From contig CALVQY010000008.1 in the NCBI GenBank assembly GCA_944358355.1, positions 1 to 44,647 on the forward strand: a DNA stretch of 44,647 nucleotides, written 5' to 3'. Source of the stretch: an uncultured Bacilli bacterium (lineage in GTDB: Bacteria > Bacillota_I > Bacilli_A > RF39 > UBA660). The notes below the pieces were generated by a model. It was given only the letters and a program-made list of their open reading frames with translations, was not told the origin of the DNA and searched no databases. Each line of letters starts with the position of its first letter. The stretch's first letter is position 1. Below are positions 8,486 to 17,245 of the stretch, piece after piece. The position numbers and the translations under genes are program-made.

Positions 8486-8703
8486 ACGGAATATTTAATA
8501 AAAAGTTAAAAGAAGAAAAAGGAATAAATATAGAAGAAATTGAGAAGACTAGTTATGATAATGGTTATGATGATGGAAAAAGTGATGGGAAGTATGAAAT
8601 GCAAATAGAAATTGCTAAACGACTTAAGAAAGCTAATCTGAAAGATGATGAGATAGCGGAAATTATGGATATTAATCCTTCGGTATTAAAAGATTTAAGT
8701 TAG
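8485..8703 (+). pseudogene. fragment of a second Rpn-like C-terminus
   Basis: An open frame without a start codon runs from the stop of the previous gene. It encodes an Rpn-like tail: a repeat NGYDDGKSDGK followed by IAKRLKKANLKDDEIAEIM and DINPSVLKDLS. This parallels the ends of the Rpn-type proteins at 7988-8485 and 19242-20168 (acidic repeat, then a short two-helix DNA-binding-like end). I read it as a second copy that lost its 5' part by deletion or fusion. Its end overlaps the 3' end of the convergent hydrolase gene. Confidence 0.6.
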
Positions 8704-9718
8704 TAAGACAACTTTTTATTAAAGCTTTTATAGTTTTTAAGATATACTTTTTATTAACATCATCTAATTTATAAATAGCGATTAAAATATTAGGAATTTT
8801 AATTATAAAATTTTTGGATATTTCATCAAGAGTTGTTAAGTTAGTAGATTTTAGAACAAGGAAGAGAGAGTCTATAAAGATTTCTCTTTCTTTTTTGGAT
8901 AGACTACTTATAAAGTCATTTATAACCTTATTAGTATAAGCAGTACCATCTGATAAATCTTTTAAGATTATGAAGTTATTATCTTCAACTAACCAGGAGA
9001 AAGGATCGTGTTCTAAGATTCCTCTTTCACTACTTTTAATTATTTTATACTTTTCATTAGTATATAAAAGCATGCCGATAATAGATGAAGAGGGTACTAC
9101 TTTTTCTATTTTTTCTTTAATATTTTGATAATTAGAAGTAGTTAAAAATTCTTTAATAAAGCCTGGTCCATCATGAGAATATATCTTTATTATTCTAGAA
9201 GATAAAGCATTAGATAAATTACACCCTGCATAGACAGCAAGGTTACCTCCTTTGGAGTGCCCTCCTATATAGAACTTTCTTGGTATTAGTTTAGTTATTT
9301 TCTCTACATAGTTTAAAGCTTCTTTTTGAGCAGGGACTGGTAACATGAAAGCCATATTAAAGTCTTCTTTCCAACCGGTAAGAGTAGAGTCTGTTCCTCT
9401 AAAGGAAATATACATTGTATCATCAGGAAGTAAGAAGGTCACGGCAGAGAACTGTTTTTCTATTAAATCATTAGTATCTTCTATAAAAAAACATAGTTCT
9501 ATATTTTTATATCTATTACTTACTATGACTCTTTTAATAAATTCTTTATTCTTTTTAGTTTTGGCAGATTTAGAAATACTTAATTCTTTTAACTTAGTCT
9601 TAGTGTTTGGAAAATGTAAGTAGGATAAATATGCTAATACTAGACTATCTACAATATTAAAATGGTCTTCATTAAAAGTCTTTTGATTTTTCTCTAAATA
9701 ATTTAAAAAGTTTTTCAA
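8672..9718 (-). CDS. Mbeg1-like alpha/beta hydrolase (DUF2974)
   Basis: The 348-residue protein shows a lipase-type alpha/beta hydrolase core. Y-I-S-F-R-G-T-D-S (about residue 103) resembles the oxyanion strand, and the nucleophile elbow G-G-H-S-K-G-G-N-L-A (about 153-162) places the catalytic serine at about 155. S-H-D-G-P-G-F follows, then HDPFSW as a plausible late histidine region. The GHSKGGN elbow is typical of Mbeg1/DUF2974 proteins common in Firmicutes; substrate is unknown. There is no signal peptide, so it is probably cytoplasmic. It is convergent with the Rpn-like fragments and divergent from spoIVA. Confidence 0.8.
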   Translation of the reverse strand: MKNFLNYLEKNQKTFNEDHFNIVDSLVLAYLSYLHFPNTKTKLKELSISKSAKTKKNKEFIKRVIVSNRYKNIELCFFIEDTNDLIEKQFSAVTFLLPDDTMYISFRGTDSTLTGWKEDFNMAFMLPVPAQKEALNYVEKITKLIPRKFYIGGHSKGGNLAVYAGCNLSNALSSRIIKIYSHDGPGFIKEFLTTSNYQNIKEKIEKVVPSSSIIGMLLYTNEKYKIIKSSERGILEHDPFSWLVEDNNFIILKDLSDGTAYTNKVINDFISSLSKKEREIFIDSLFLVLKSTNLTTLDEISKNFIIKIPNILIAIYKLDDVNKKYILKTIKALIKSCLTNLNLLIPKD

Positions 9719-9798
9719 AATTACTCCTTTCTTTCATAAAAATATTTTTTATGAATAGTATTTAATAGAATAAAAGAAGAAAGAAGGCTGTGATGTTT

Positions 9799-11274
9799 AT
9801 GGAAAAAACGGAAATTATTAAAAATATTGCTTTAAGAAGTGGTGGTGATATTTATTTAGGTGTTGTTGGAGCGGTTAGAACTGGGAAGAGCACTTTTATT
9901 AAGAGAATGGTGGAAACTTTAGTAGTTCCTTATATTGAAGATGAATATGAAAAGAAAAGAACACTAGATGAGATTCCTCAAAGTGCTCAGGGTAAGACTA
10001 TTATGACAACAGAGCCTAAGTTTATTCCTAATCAAGCTGCTAAAGTTGATATTGATGATTTTAGTTGTAATATTAGATTAGTTGATTGTGTTGGATATGT
10101 TATTCCTAATGCTAAAGGGGCAAGTGACGAAGATGGACCTAGAATGGTTAAGACACCATGGTATGATGAAGAAATTCCTTTTGTAGAAGCTGCTGAAGTT
10201 GGTACTGAGAAAGTTATTAAAGATCATTCTACAATTGGTATTGTTGTTACAACTGATGGTTCTATTGGGGAATTTAATAGAAGTGATTATTTAGAAGCAG
10301 AAGAGCGAGTTATTGATGAATTAAAGGCAATTGGTAAACCTTTTATTGTTATACTTAATACGACTCATCCTACTCTACCTGAGACAGAAAGATTAGCAGA
10401 GTCTCTTAAGGATAATTATGATGTTCCTGTTTTACCAATTAATGTTGAAGCGATGAATGAAAGAGAAATGACTGGTATTTTAAGAGAAGCTTTATATGAG
10501 TTCCCAGTACTAGAAGTTAGAGTTAATATGCCTGAGTGGATTGCAATTTTAAATGTAGATAATCCAATTAAACAGAAATATATAGAAGCAATTAGAGAAT
10601 GTGTTATGGAAGTTGATAAATTAAGGGATATAGAAAAAATTACAGAACATTTTAGAAGTAATGATGTAATAGAGAAAGCTTATTTATCAGAAGTTAATCC
10701 TGCTACAGGTATTGTAACTATTAATTTAGAAGCGCCTAGTTCTTTATATAATGAAGTTCTTAAAGATATAATTAAAATAGATGTTACTAGTAAAGCGGGA
10801 TTATTATCATTATTCCAAGATTATGAAGAAGCAAGAAGGGAATATGATCAGATTAAATATGCTTTGAAGATGGTTAAACAAACAGGATATGGGGTAGCAA
10901 CTCCAACTCTTGCCGATATGAAATTAGACACACCAGAAATTATTAAACAAGGACCTAGATATGGAATTAAACTTAAAGCAGTCGCTCCATCTATTCACAT
11001 GATTAGAGTTGATGTAAATTCTACTTTTGAACCTATTATTGGAAGTGAAGTACAAAGTAAAGAGTTGATTGATTATTTAATGAGAGATTATGAAAATAAT
11101 CCTGGGGAAATATGGAAAAGTGAAATCTTTGGTAGAAGTTTAGATAATATAGTTCAAGAAGGAATTCAAGCTAAGATTAATTCTATGCCAGATAATATTA
11201 GATATAAATTACAACAAACTCTTACTAAAGTTGTTAATAAAGGCTCTAATAATATGATTGCTATAGTTCTCTAA
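9799..11274 (+). CDS. spoIVA: stage IV sporulation protein A, coat morphogenetic ATPase
   Basis: SpoIVA polymerises on the forespore surface using ATP and forms the base on which the spore coat is built. The 491-residue protein matches the Bacillus length (492). It has the N-terminal block GGDIYLGVVGAVRTGKSTFIK with the Walker A motif at about residues 21-31, followed by Q-S-A-Q-G-K-T-I-M-T-T-E-P-K-F-I-P and LVDCVGYVIP. The C-terminal end LTKVVNKGSNNMIAIVL is the conserved tail needed for localisation in Bacillus. The start at 9799 gives MEKTEIIKN, matching homologues; in-frame GTG 9790 and ATG 9793 are alternatives. Confidence 0.97.
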   Translation: MEKTEIIKNIALRSGGDIYLGVVGAVRTGKSTFIKRMVETLVVPYIEDEYEKKRTLDEIPQSAQGKTIMTTEPKFIPNQAAKVDIDDFSCNIRLVDCVGYVIPNAKGASDEDGPRMVKTPWYDEEIPFVEAAEVGTEKVIKDHSTIGIVVTTDGSIGEFNRSDYLEAEERVIDELKAIGKPFIVILNTTHPTLPETERLAESLKDNYDVPVLPINVEAMNEREMTGILREALYEFPVLEVRVNMPEWIAILNVDNPIKQKYIEAIRECVMEVDKLRDIEKITEHFRSNDVIEKAYLSEVNPATGIVTINLEAPSSLYNEVLKDIIKIDVTSKAGLLSLFQDYEEARREYDQIKYALKMVKQTGYGVATPTLADMKLDTPEIIKQGPRYGIKLKAVAPSIHMIRVDVNSTFEPIIGSEVQSKELIDYLMRDYENNPGEIWKSEIFGRSLDNIVQEGIQAKINSMPDNIRYKLQQTLTKVVNKGSNNMIAIVL

Positions 11275-11675
11275 GGAGAACTTTTTTCATTTATTATTAT
11301 TTTAGAATGTTCTATTAATTTTAAATATTCTTTATAAGTTATATTATCTATATCTATCTTCTTTTGATAGCTAGGAAAATCTAAATTATCTATTAGTTCT
11401 AAATATACTTTTATTTTATCTTTTATTGTAATTCTTAAATCTATTTCTTCTGAAAAATCAAAAGTATCTATTTTCTCTATTAAAAGAATTGTTCCTACAA
11501 TTTTTGGATTATAAACTCTAACTTCATAAAATCCAGGTTCTAAAAGATTATATTTTTTATTATAATTTAGAAATATATTTTTTATTTTATTAATTGTTAT
11601 ATCTTTATTATTGTTTATTAAGTTGATAGGTATTATCAAGTAAATTAAATTATCATTTTTAACAATTAATTTCAC
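11271..11675 (-). CDS. hypothetical protein (134 aa) convergent with spoIVA
   Basis: I do not recognise this gene. The 134-residue product is predicted to be mixed alpha/beta. It starts MKLIVKNDNLIYLIIPINL, has a beta-rich middle ending near E-P-G-F-Y-E-V-R-V-Y-N-P, and finishes with a helical segment Y-K-E-Y-L-K-L-I-E-H. There is no signal peptide or membrane helix. Its last 4 nt overlap the spoIVA stop region on the opposite strand. A TAGGTGAAG site before the ATG supports translation. Position beside spoIVA is not enough to assign a sporulation role. Confidence 0.55.
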   Translation of the reverse strand: MKLIVKNDNLIYLIIPINLINNNKDITINKIKNIFLNYNKKYNLLEPGFYEVRVYNPKIVGTILLIEKIDTFDFSEEIDLRITIKDKIKVYLELIDNLDFPSYQKKIDIDNITYKEYLKLIEHSKIIINEKSSP

Positions 11676-11703
11676 ATAACTTCACCTATTATAGAGTATG
11701 TAA

Positions 11704-11736
11704 AAGGACTTAAATCGTGTCGATGATTAAGTCCTC
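11704..11736 (-). terminator. intrinsic terminator overlapping the engB stop
   Basis: On the minus strand AGGACTTAA pairs with TTTAAGTCCT across a small ATCG...CGAT inner stem and is followed by TTTTAC. The left arm lies in the last codons of engB. Confidence 0.55.
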
Positions 11737-12303
11737 TAATTTTTTTAATATTTCTTCTCTTCCCTCTTTAGTTATGCTTGAAAATATTACTAAGTCATCA
11801 CCTACTACTAAATCAAGAGTATCTGTTATTTGTTTTTTACATTTTTCTTTTTTACTAGCTCCTATTTTATCAGCTTTAGTAGCAACAATAGTTACAGGCA
11901 GATTATAGTATTTTAGAAAGTTGTACATTAAAACGTCATCTTCTGTTGGTTTATGACGAAAGTCAATTATCATAAAAACTCTTTTTAATTCTTTTCTTGT
12001 TTCAAGATATTCTTCTATCATTTTTCCAAATTTTTCTCTTCTTTTTTTACTAGTCTCAGCATATCCGTAACCCGGAACATCTATTAAATAGAAGTCACCA
12101 TTTACTATATAGAAGTTTAATGTTTGAGTTTTACCAGGATGTGATGAAGTTCTAGCAAGGTTTTTTCTTCCTAAAAGTGTATTGATAAAACTACTTTTAC
12201 CAACATTACTACGTCCTACTAAAAGAAATTCGTTTTTTAGGTCTGTGGGATATTGGCTACGACGGGTAGCCATTATTTTTAATTCAGCACTAGTTATTTT
12301 CAT
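11710..12303 (-). CDS. engB: ribosome biogenesis GTP-binding protein EngB (YsxC)
   Basis: EngB is an essential GTPase for late large-subunit assembly. The 197-residue protein shows all G motifs. G1 is GRSNVGKSSFIN (about 28-39), G2 lies in TSSHPGKTQTLNFY, G3 is DVPGYG (about 74-79) and G4 is TKAD (about 141-144). The family C-terminal IFSSITKEG is also present. Length fits (about 195-200). It overlaps the downstream end of nrnA by 14 nt, so the two are likely cotranscribed and translationally coupled. Confidence 0.95.
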   Translation of the reverse strand: MKITSAELKIMATRRSQYPTDLKNEFLLVGRSNVGKSSFINTLLGRKNLARTSSHPGKTQTLNFYIVNGDFYLIDVPGYGYAETSKKRREKFGKMIEEYLETRKELKRVFMIIDFRHKPTEDDVLMYNFLKYYNLPVTIVATKADKIGASKKEKCKKQITDTLDLVVGDDLVIFSSITKEGREEILKKLEDLIIDTI

Positions 12304-13255
12304 TTTTATTCATCTCTTTCTTTAAATAAATTTCTGTGGCATAATCTATATCATTTATCAACTCTTTTGCTTCTTCAATTGTAGAAAGTCGTGCTCCACT
12401 TGCAAGAGCATGGCCACCACCATTATATTTTTCAGCGATTTTATTAATTTGAGGGCCACGACTTCTTATATTTACTCTAACATTATTATTTTTAAAGTCT
12501 TCTGTTACGATTATCCAAACTAAGACTTCATCTATAAAGTTAAAGTTATTGATCATATTACCAGCTGATGCACTATCGGCTTTAAATTTACTGATAATAT
12601 CATTAGTTAAGATGATATAGGCAACACCATTATCAGTTACTTTCATATTTAGAGAAATGTATCCTTCTAATCTTACTTCTTTTAATGGTCTTAAGTAAAG
12701 ATTGGTATAGATATCTGATAGTTTAAGAGGATATTTTGATAAGTAGGTACTTACAAGACTAAATGTTTTAGGAGTTGAACTATCAAATAGAAAACGATTA
12801 GAATCTGATACTAATCCATAGTATAGAAGCTTTGCTATTTCACCATTACATTTTAATTTTGTATTAAGTAATAGTTCCATTAGTATTTCACATGTACTAC
12901 TAGCTTTATCATCAATATATTCAAGACTATCAAAGCTTTCTATGAAAGGATGATGATCTATTTTTATAATTTTATCAGCTTTGTTATAATCTTTATAATC
13001 TATTCTTTTTTTATCTGGAGTATCTAAAACTATTAAAAGAAAGTTTTCAAAATCTTCTAATTTATCAAGACGTCCCATAAAAGAGAATTTTGAGGAACCA
13101 TTGCCTACTGCATAAACTTTTTTGTTAGGAAAAGTTAGTTTTATTGACTCTTTTAAGGCAAGCTGACTAGCAAGAGCATCAGGATCTACTCCTATATGTC
13201 TTGCAATTACAATTGTATTATATTTCTTTATTTCTTTATATATTTTTTTAAACAT
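12290..13255 (-). CDS. nrnA: DHH-family nanoRNase / pAp phosphatase NrnA
   Basis: NrnA degrades 2-5 nt RNAs and dephosphorylates pAp. The 321-residue protein carries the DHH phosphoesterase motifs: ARHIGVDPDALASQLAL (about 18-34, metal-binding H and D-x-D), VLDTPD (about 77-82), KIDHHP (about 98-103, the DHH motif) and D-D-K-A-S-S-T. The C-terminal DHHA1 domain contains the substrate-binding G-G-G-H-A-L-A-S-G-A (about 276-285). Length matches the family. It is followed by engB and preceded by ackA, all on the minus strand with short gaps. Confidence 0.93.
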   Translation of the reverse strand: MFKKIYKEIKKYNTIVIARHIGVDPDALASQLALKESIKLTFPNKKVYAVGNGSSKFSFMGRLDKLEDFENFLLIVLDTPDKKRIDYKDYNKADKIIKIDHHPFIESFDSLEYIDDKASSTCEILMELLLNTKLKCNGEIAKLLYYGLVSDSNRFLFDSSTPKTFSLVSTYLSKYPLKLSDIYTNLYLRPLKEVRLEGYISLNMKVTDNGVAYIILTNDIISKFKADSASAGNMINNFNFIDEVLVWIIVTEDFKNNNVRVNIRSRGPQINKIAEKYNGGGHALASGARLSTIEEAKELINDIDYATEIYLKKEMNKNENN

Positions 13256-13268
13256 AATTACTTCCTAT

Positions 13269-14441
13269 CTAAATTAGGTTTAAAGTTTCTTTAGCAATCA
13301 TTAACTCTTCGTTAGTTGGAATAGCAAAAACACGTACTTTAGAATCTTTAGAAGTTAATTCTATCTCTTCTCCTGTAGTTTTATTTTTCTCTTCATCGAT
13401 AGATATACCTAAAACTTTTAGTTTAGATATTATATCATGACGAGCAGGAGAACTATTTTCTCCAAGACCTGCTGTGAAGACTATGGCATCTATTCCTTCT
13501 AATTCTACATAGTAGTTAGCAATATATTTAACTACTGTATTAACAAATATTTTATTAGCTAATATTGCTTGTTCATCGCCTTCATCTATAGCGTTTCTAA
13601 TATCACGGTAATCACTATATTTCATACTAACACCAAGTAAGCCTGATTTTTTATTAAGCATATCTACTACTTCTTTGGCATTAAGCCCTTCTTTTTCCAT
13701 TATATATGGGATGATTGAAGGATCTATATCTCCACTACGTGTACCCATCATAACTCCTGCTAAAGGGGTGAAGCCCATTGATGTATCAACACAAATGCCA
13801 TCTTTAACAGCACTAAGAGAACAACCACTACCTAAATGGCAAATAATTGCTTTATAGTTTTTAGTATTTAATATTTCACTTAATCTACCTGCTATATATT
13901 TATGACTAGTACCATGAGCACCATATTTACGAACACCATAATCTGTGTACCAATTATATGGAACAGGGTAAATATAGTTTTCTTCTTTCATTGTTTGATG
14001 ATAAGCTGTATCAAATACTGCTACCATAGGTACATTAGGTAAGGCTTTTTTGCAAGCTTCAATACCTAAAATGTGAGCATGATTATGTAAAGGAGCAAAG
14101 TCAGCATAAGATTTTATATCTTCAATAACTTTGTCAGTAATAATAACAGAATGATCATATGTATAGCCATGAACTATTCTATGTCCTATTCCATCTATTT
14201 CTTCTAGGTCTTTAATAATTCCTAAAGTTATTAATCTATCTAACATAACTTCTACTGCTACTGTATGATTAGGAAGCTCTACTTCCTCTTTTATTTTTTC
14301 TCCATTGTATTTAATCGTATAGAAACTTCCTTCTAGTCCTACTCGTTCAAAATAACCACTAGCAATACATAAACTTTTATCCATATCAAAAAGACTAAAT
14401 TTTAATGAACTGCTACCAGCATTAACAGACATTATTTTCAT
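13269..14441 (-). CDS. ackA: acetate kinase (copy 1)
   Basis: Acetate kinase makes ATP and acetate from acetyl phosphate, or runs in reverse. The 390-residue protein opens with VNAGSSSLKFSLFDM (residues 5-19). It has GHRIVHG (about 86-92), V-F-D-T-A-Y-H-Q-T-M, YGAHGTSHKYI with the conserved His and Arg environment, and HLGSGCSLSAV, then G-F-T-P-L-A-G-V-M-M-G-T-R-S-G-D-I-D and FTAGLGEN. Length is usual (about 395-400). A second acetate kinase lies 3 kb away (17386-18570) in the same orientation, clearly diverged. Here TSHKYI and GCSLSAV replace the LSHQYI and GASISAV of copy 2. Confidence 0.95.
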   Translation of the reverse strand: MKIMSVNAGSSSLKFSLFDMDKSLCIASGYFERVGLEGSFYTIKYNGEKIKEEVELPNHTVAVEVMLDRLITLGIIKDLEEIDGIGHRIVHGYTYDHSVIITDKVIEDIKSYADFAPLHNHAHILGIEACKKALPNVPMVAVFDTAYHQTMKEENYIYPVPYNWYTDYGVRKYGAHGTSHKYIAGRLSEILNTKNYKAIICHLGSGCSLSAVKDGICVDTSMGFTPLAGVMMGTRSGDIDPSIIPYIMEKEGLNAKEVVDMLNKKSGLLGVSMKYSDYRDIRNAIDEGDEQAILANKIFVNTVVKYIANYYVELEGIDAIVFTAGLGENSSPARHDIISKLKVLGISIDEEKNKTTGEEIELTSKDSKVRVFAIPTNEELMIAKETLNLI

Positions 14442-14514
14442 ATATATTCCTTCTTTCTTTAAATCTATTAGTATTATACTATAGATTAGGATTTTTTCAA
14501 AGTATTAGGTAAGA

Positions 14515-15420
14515 TTAGTTAATAATAGAAGCTTTTATTAAGTCTTTTACTTTATTTATTAAAGAGCTTCCTACTTCAGCATCTCCTATTAAAGTAATAG
14601 AAAATGTTTTATAGCCTATTCTATTTATACTGGCTCCACAGTGATAGATAATATCATCATCTAATATAAAGTATCTATCATGAAAGGTATTATCAAATAT
14701 AACTGTTAGATTGTTATATTGTTTATTATATTTTTCTATATCTTGTGAGGTTAGTAAGTTATTAGGTTTAGTGATAATTGTTACATTAATATTTAGTCTT
14801 TTTGTAATATCTAGTATTGTATTATCTGCATAAGCATCTATTATTACAAGACTCTTATTAGCACATTTAAATATCTCTTGTATTTTAGAATAAGCATCAT
14901 AAATCTGACCATTAAAATATATTTCTGTAGATTTTCTCTTTTCTTCAAGTTTACTAAATGAATCTTCTAATGCTTTTATCTTGTCATGGTCTTCTAACAC
15001 CAAATTATTTATATATTTTTGTTCAAGTAAATTAGTAGAAATATATTTTCTCATTGCTACAAAGGCATCCATTATCTGGATACTAACTTCGGTAGCAACT
15101 TTAGTTCTAAGTATTGTGGCTAACATCGCTACACCTTGTTCTGTAAAAACTCTTATATTATATCTTCTACCTCCATGCTTGTTCAAACTTGAGGTCAAAA
15201 ATTTTGACCTCAAGTCATCCATTTCTGAATCATTTAAAACAAAACTAAAACGTTCTGGAAACTTTTCAGGACTATTTCTTACTGCTTGATTAATTTCCTT
15301 AGTACCATTTTTACACTTGTAAAGTCTTGCCAAGTCACTATCTAACATTACTTGTTTACTTCTTATTTCATATATCATATTTTCTATTTTAATATCTTCT
15401 TTTGTAACAACTTCATTCAC
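14515..15420 (-). CDS. ORF6N-domain protein, tandem copy 1
   Basis: The 301-residue protein has an N-terminal ORF6N DNA-binding domain (about residues 8-125). Landmarks are K-Q-V-M-L-D-S-D-L-A-R-L-Y, N-S-P-E-K-F-P-E-R-F and R-V-F-T-E-Q-G-V-A-M-L-A. A short coiled coil (about 140-165) follows. The C-terminal domain (about 170-295) includes VIIDAYADNTILDI, H-D-R-Y-F-I-L-D and CGASINRIGYKTFSI, reminiscent of phospholipase-D-like domains with an H-x-(K/R) type motif. It is the last of three adjacent paralogues; its ribosome site (AAGGAG) lies in the end of copy 2. The AGG-TCA-rich palindrome at 15187-15215 falls in the D-L-R-S-K-F-L-T-S-S codons. Role unknown; a regulator or defence role is possible. 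Confidence 0.8.
   Translation of the reverse strand: MNEVVTKEDIKIENMIYEIRSKQVMLDSDLARLYKCKNGTKEINQAVRNSPEKFPERFSFVLNDSEMDDLRSKFLTSSLNKHGGRRYNIRVFTEQGVAMLATILRTKVATEVSIQIMDAFVAMRKYISTNLLEQKYINNLVLEDHDKIKALEDSFSKLEEKRKSTEIYFNGQIYDAYSKIQEIFKCANKSLVIIDAYADNTILDITKRLNINVTIITKPNNLLTSQDIEKYNKQYNNLTVIFDNTFHDRYFILDDDIIYHCGASINRIGYKTFSITLIGDAEVGSSLINKVKDLIKASIIN
15187..15215. repeat. palindrome inside ORF6N copy 1
   Basis: Arms ACTTGAGGTCAAAA and TTTTGACCTCAAGT are perfect over 14 bp around one central base. It lies within the ORF6N coding region and corresponds to positions 16080-16110 and 16969-16997 in the two paralogues. Confidence 0.9.
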
Positions 15421-15423
15421 TTA

Positions 15424-16314
15424 TCAGTTCTCCTTATCTATTTTCTTTATTTTATTTATTAAAGTGTTTTTTACATCTTTATCTCCTATTAAAGTAATAG
15501 AAAATGTTTTATAACCTATTCTATTTACACTGGCCCCACAGTGATAGATATTCTCATCATCTAAGATAAAATATCTATCATGAAAGGTATTATCAAATAT
15601 AACTGTTAGATTGTTATATTGTTTATTATATTTTTCTATATCTTGTGGGGTTAGTAAGTTATTAGGTTTAGTGATAATTGTTACATTAATATTTAGTCTT
15701 TTTATAATATCTAGTATTGTATTATCTGCATAAGCATCTATTATTACAAGACTATTATTAGCACTTTTAAATATCTCTTGTATTTTAGAATAAGCATCAT
15801 AAATCTGGCCATTAAAATATATTTCTGTAGATTTTCTCTTTTCTTCAAGTTTACTAAACGAATCTTCTAAAGCTTTTATCTTATCATGGTCTTCTAACAC
15901 CAAATTATTTATATATTTTTGTTCAAGTAAATTAGTAGAAATATATTTTCTCATTGTTACAAATGCATCAATAATTTTAATGCTAATATTTATTGCAGTT
16001 TCAGAGCGTAATACACTAGAAAGCATTGCAACTCCTTGCTCTGTAAATACATAGGGTTTATATCTTCTACCACCTTTTATATTTGAGGTTCCAATTTGGA
16101 ACCTCAAATAATTATATTCATCATCTGTTAATTGAAACATAAAATTAGTTGGGAATCTTTCTATATTTCTTTTTACTGCTTTATTTATATCTTTAGTACC
16201 ATTTTTACACTCGTAAAGTCTTGCCAAGTCACTATCTAACATTACTTGCTTACCCCTTATTTCATAAATCATTTTTTCTATTTTAATATCTTCTTTTGTA
16301 ACAACTTCATTCAC
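15424..16314 (-). CDS. ORF6N-domain protein, tandem copy 2
   Basis: The 296-residue middle paralogue has the same architecture as its neighbours: ORF6N domain, short coiled coil and PLD-like C-terminal domain. From about residue 130 to 280 it is nearly identical to copy 1 in protein and DNA, down to long unbroken stretches. Its ORF6N domain differs clearly, with RNIERFPTNFMFQLTDDEY in place of the copy 1 segment. Starts 1 nt upstream of the stop region of copy 3 with AAGGAG as ribosome site. The pattern suggests recent duplication or gene conversion of the C-terminal part with divergent DNA-binding domains. Confidence 0.8.
   Translation of the reverse strand: MNEVVTKEDIKIEKMIYEIRGKQVMLDSDLARLYECKNGTKDINKAVKRNIERFPTNFMFQLTDDEYNYLRFQIGTSNIKGGRRYKPYVFTEQGVAMLSSVLRSETAINISIKIIDAFVTMRKYISTNLLEQKYINNLVLEDHDKIKALEDSFSKLEEKRKSTEIYFNGQIYDAYSKIQEIFKSANNSLVIIDAYADNTILDIIKRLNINVTIITKPNNLLTPQDIEKYNKQYNNLTVIFDNTFHDRYFILDDENIYHCGASVNRIGYKTFSITLIGDKDVKNTLINKIKKIDKEN
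16080..16110. repeat. palindrome inside ORF6N copy 2
   Basis: Arms TATTTGAGGTTCCAA and TTGGAACCTCAAATA are perfect over 15 bp around a central T. It sits at the same codons as the palindromes in copies 1 and 3 (here Y-L-R-F-Q-I-G-T-S-N) but has a different sequence. Confidence 0.9.
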
Positions 16315-17196
16315 TTATCGGTTCTCCTTATCTATTTTCTTTATTTTATTTATTAAAGCGTTTTTTACATCTTCATCCCCTATTAAAGTAATAGAAAATG
16401 TTTTATAACCTATTCTATTTACACTGGCCCCACAGTGATAGATATTCTCATCATCTAAGATAAAATATCTATCATGAAAGGTATTATCAAATATAACTAT
16501 TAGATTGTTATATTGTTTATTATATTTTTCTATATCTTGTGAGGTTAGTAAGTTATTAGGTTTAGTGATAATTGTTACATTAATATTTAGTCTTTTTGTA
16601 ATATCTAGTATTGTATTATCTACATAAGCATCTATTATTACAAGATTATTATTGGCACTTTTAAATATCTCTTGTATTTTAGAATAAGCATCATAAATTT
16701 GTCCGTTAAAATATATTTCATTAACTTTCTTCTTTTCTTCTATTTTTTGAAATGAGTCTTGTAACAATTTAATTTTATATTCATGTTCTAATAGCATATT
16801 ATTTATGTAGTTTTGTTCAAGTAAATTAGTAGAAATATATTTTCTCATTGCTACAAAAGCATCCATTATCTGTATACTAGTTTCGATTGCAACTTTAGTT
16901 TTTAATACTGTAGCGAGCATGGCAACTCCTTGTTCTGTAAAAACAGTATGACCTTTTCTAGAGCCACCTTTTGAAGTCGCAATTTGCGACTTCAAAAAAT
17001 TATACTCTTCTTCAGTAATTCTAAAACAAAATCTTTCAGGAAATCTCTCTATATTTCTCTTTACAGCTTCATTTATTCTTTTTGTTTCTGTTTCATAAAG
17101 TCTTGCCAAGTCACTATCTAGCATTACTTGCTTGCCTCTTATTTCATATATCATATCTTCTATTTTAATATCTTCTTTAGTAATAACTTCATTCAT
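16315..17196 (-). CDS. ORF6N-domain protein, tandem copy 3 (first in operon)
   Basis: The 293-residue protein is the promoter-proximal member of the triplet. Its ORF6N domain reads R-L-Y-E-T-E-T-K-R-I-N-E-A-V-K-R then ERFCFRITEEEYNFLKSQI and V-F-T-E-Q-G-V-A-M-L. The coiled coil (about 130-160) has diverged more than in the other two copies, while the C-terminal PLD-like domain from about 165 is again nearly identical to them. GGAGGATT precedes the ATG. The three genes are spaced by 0-3 nt and must be cotranscribed. They sit between two acetate kinase genes, which looks like an insertion into a formerly simpler region. Confidence 0.8.
   Translation of the reverse strand: MNEVITKEDIKIEDMIYEIRGKQVMLDSDLARLYETETKRINEAVKRNIERFPERFCFRITEEEYNFLKSQIATSKGGSRKGHTVFTEQGVAMLATVLKTKVAIETSIQIMDAFVAMRKYISTNLLEQNYINNMLLEHEYKIKLLQDSFQKIEEKKKVNEIYFNGQIYDAYSKIQEIFKSANNNLVIIDAYVDNTILDITKRLNINVTIITKPNNLLTSQDIEKYNKQYNNLIVIFDNTFHDRYFILDDENIYHCGASVNRIGYKTFSITLIGDEDVKNALINKIKKIDKENR
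16969..16997. repeat. palindrome inside ORF6N copy 3
   Basis: Arms TTTTGAAGTCGCAA and TTGCGACTTCAAAA are perfect over 14 bp around a central T, encoding F-L-K-S-Q-I-A-T-S-K. It is positionally homologous to the palindromes in copies 1 and 2. Confidence 0.9.
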
Positions 17197-17245
17197 TTAC
17201 TAATCCTCCAAAAGAATATTTTAATAACTAGTTATAGGTTATTAC

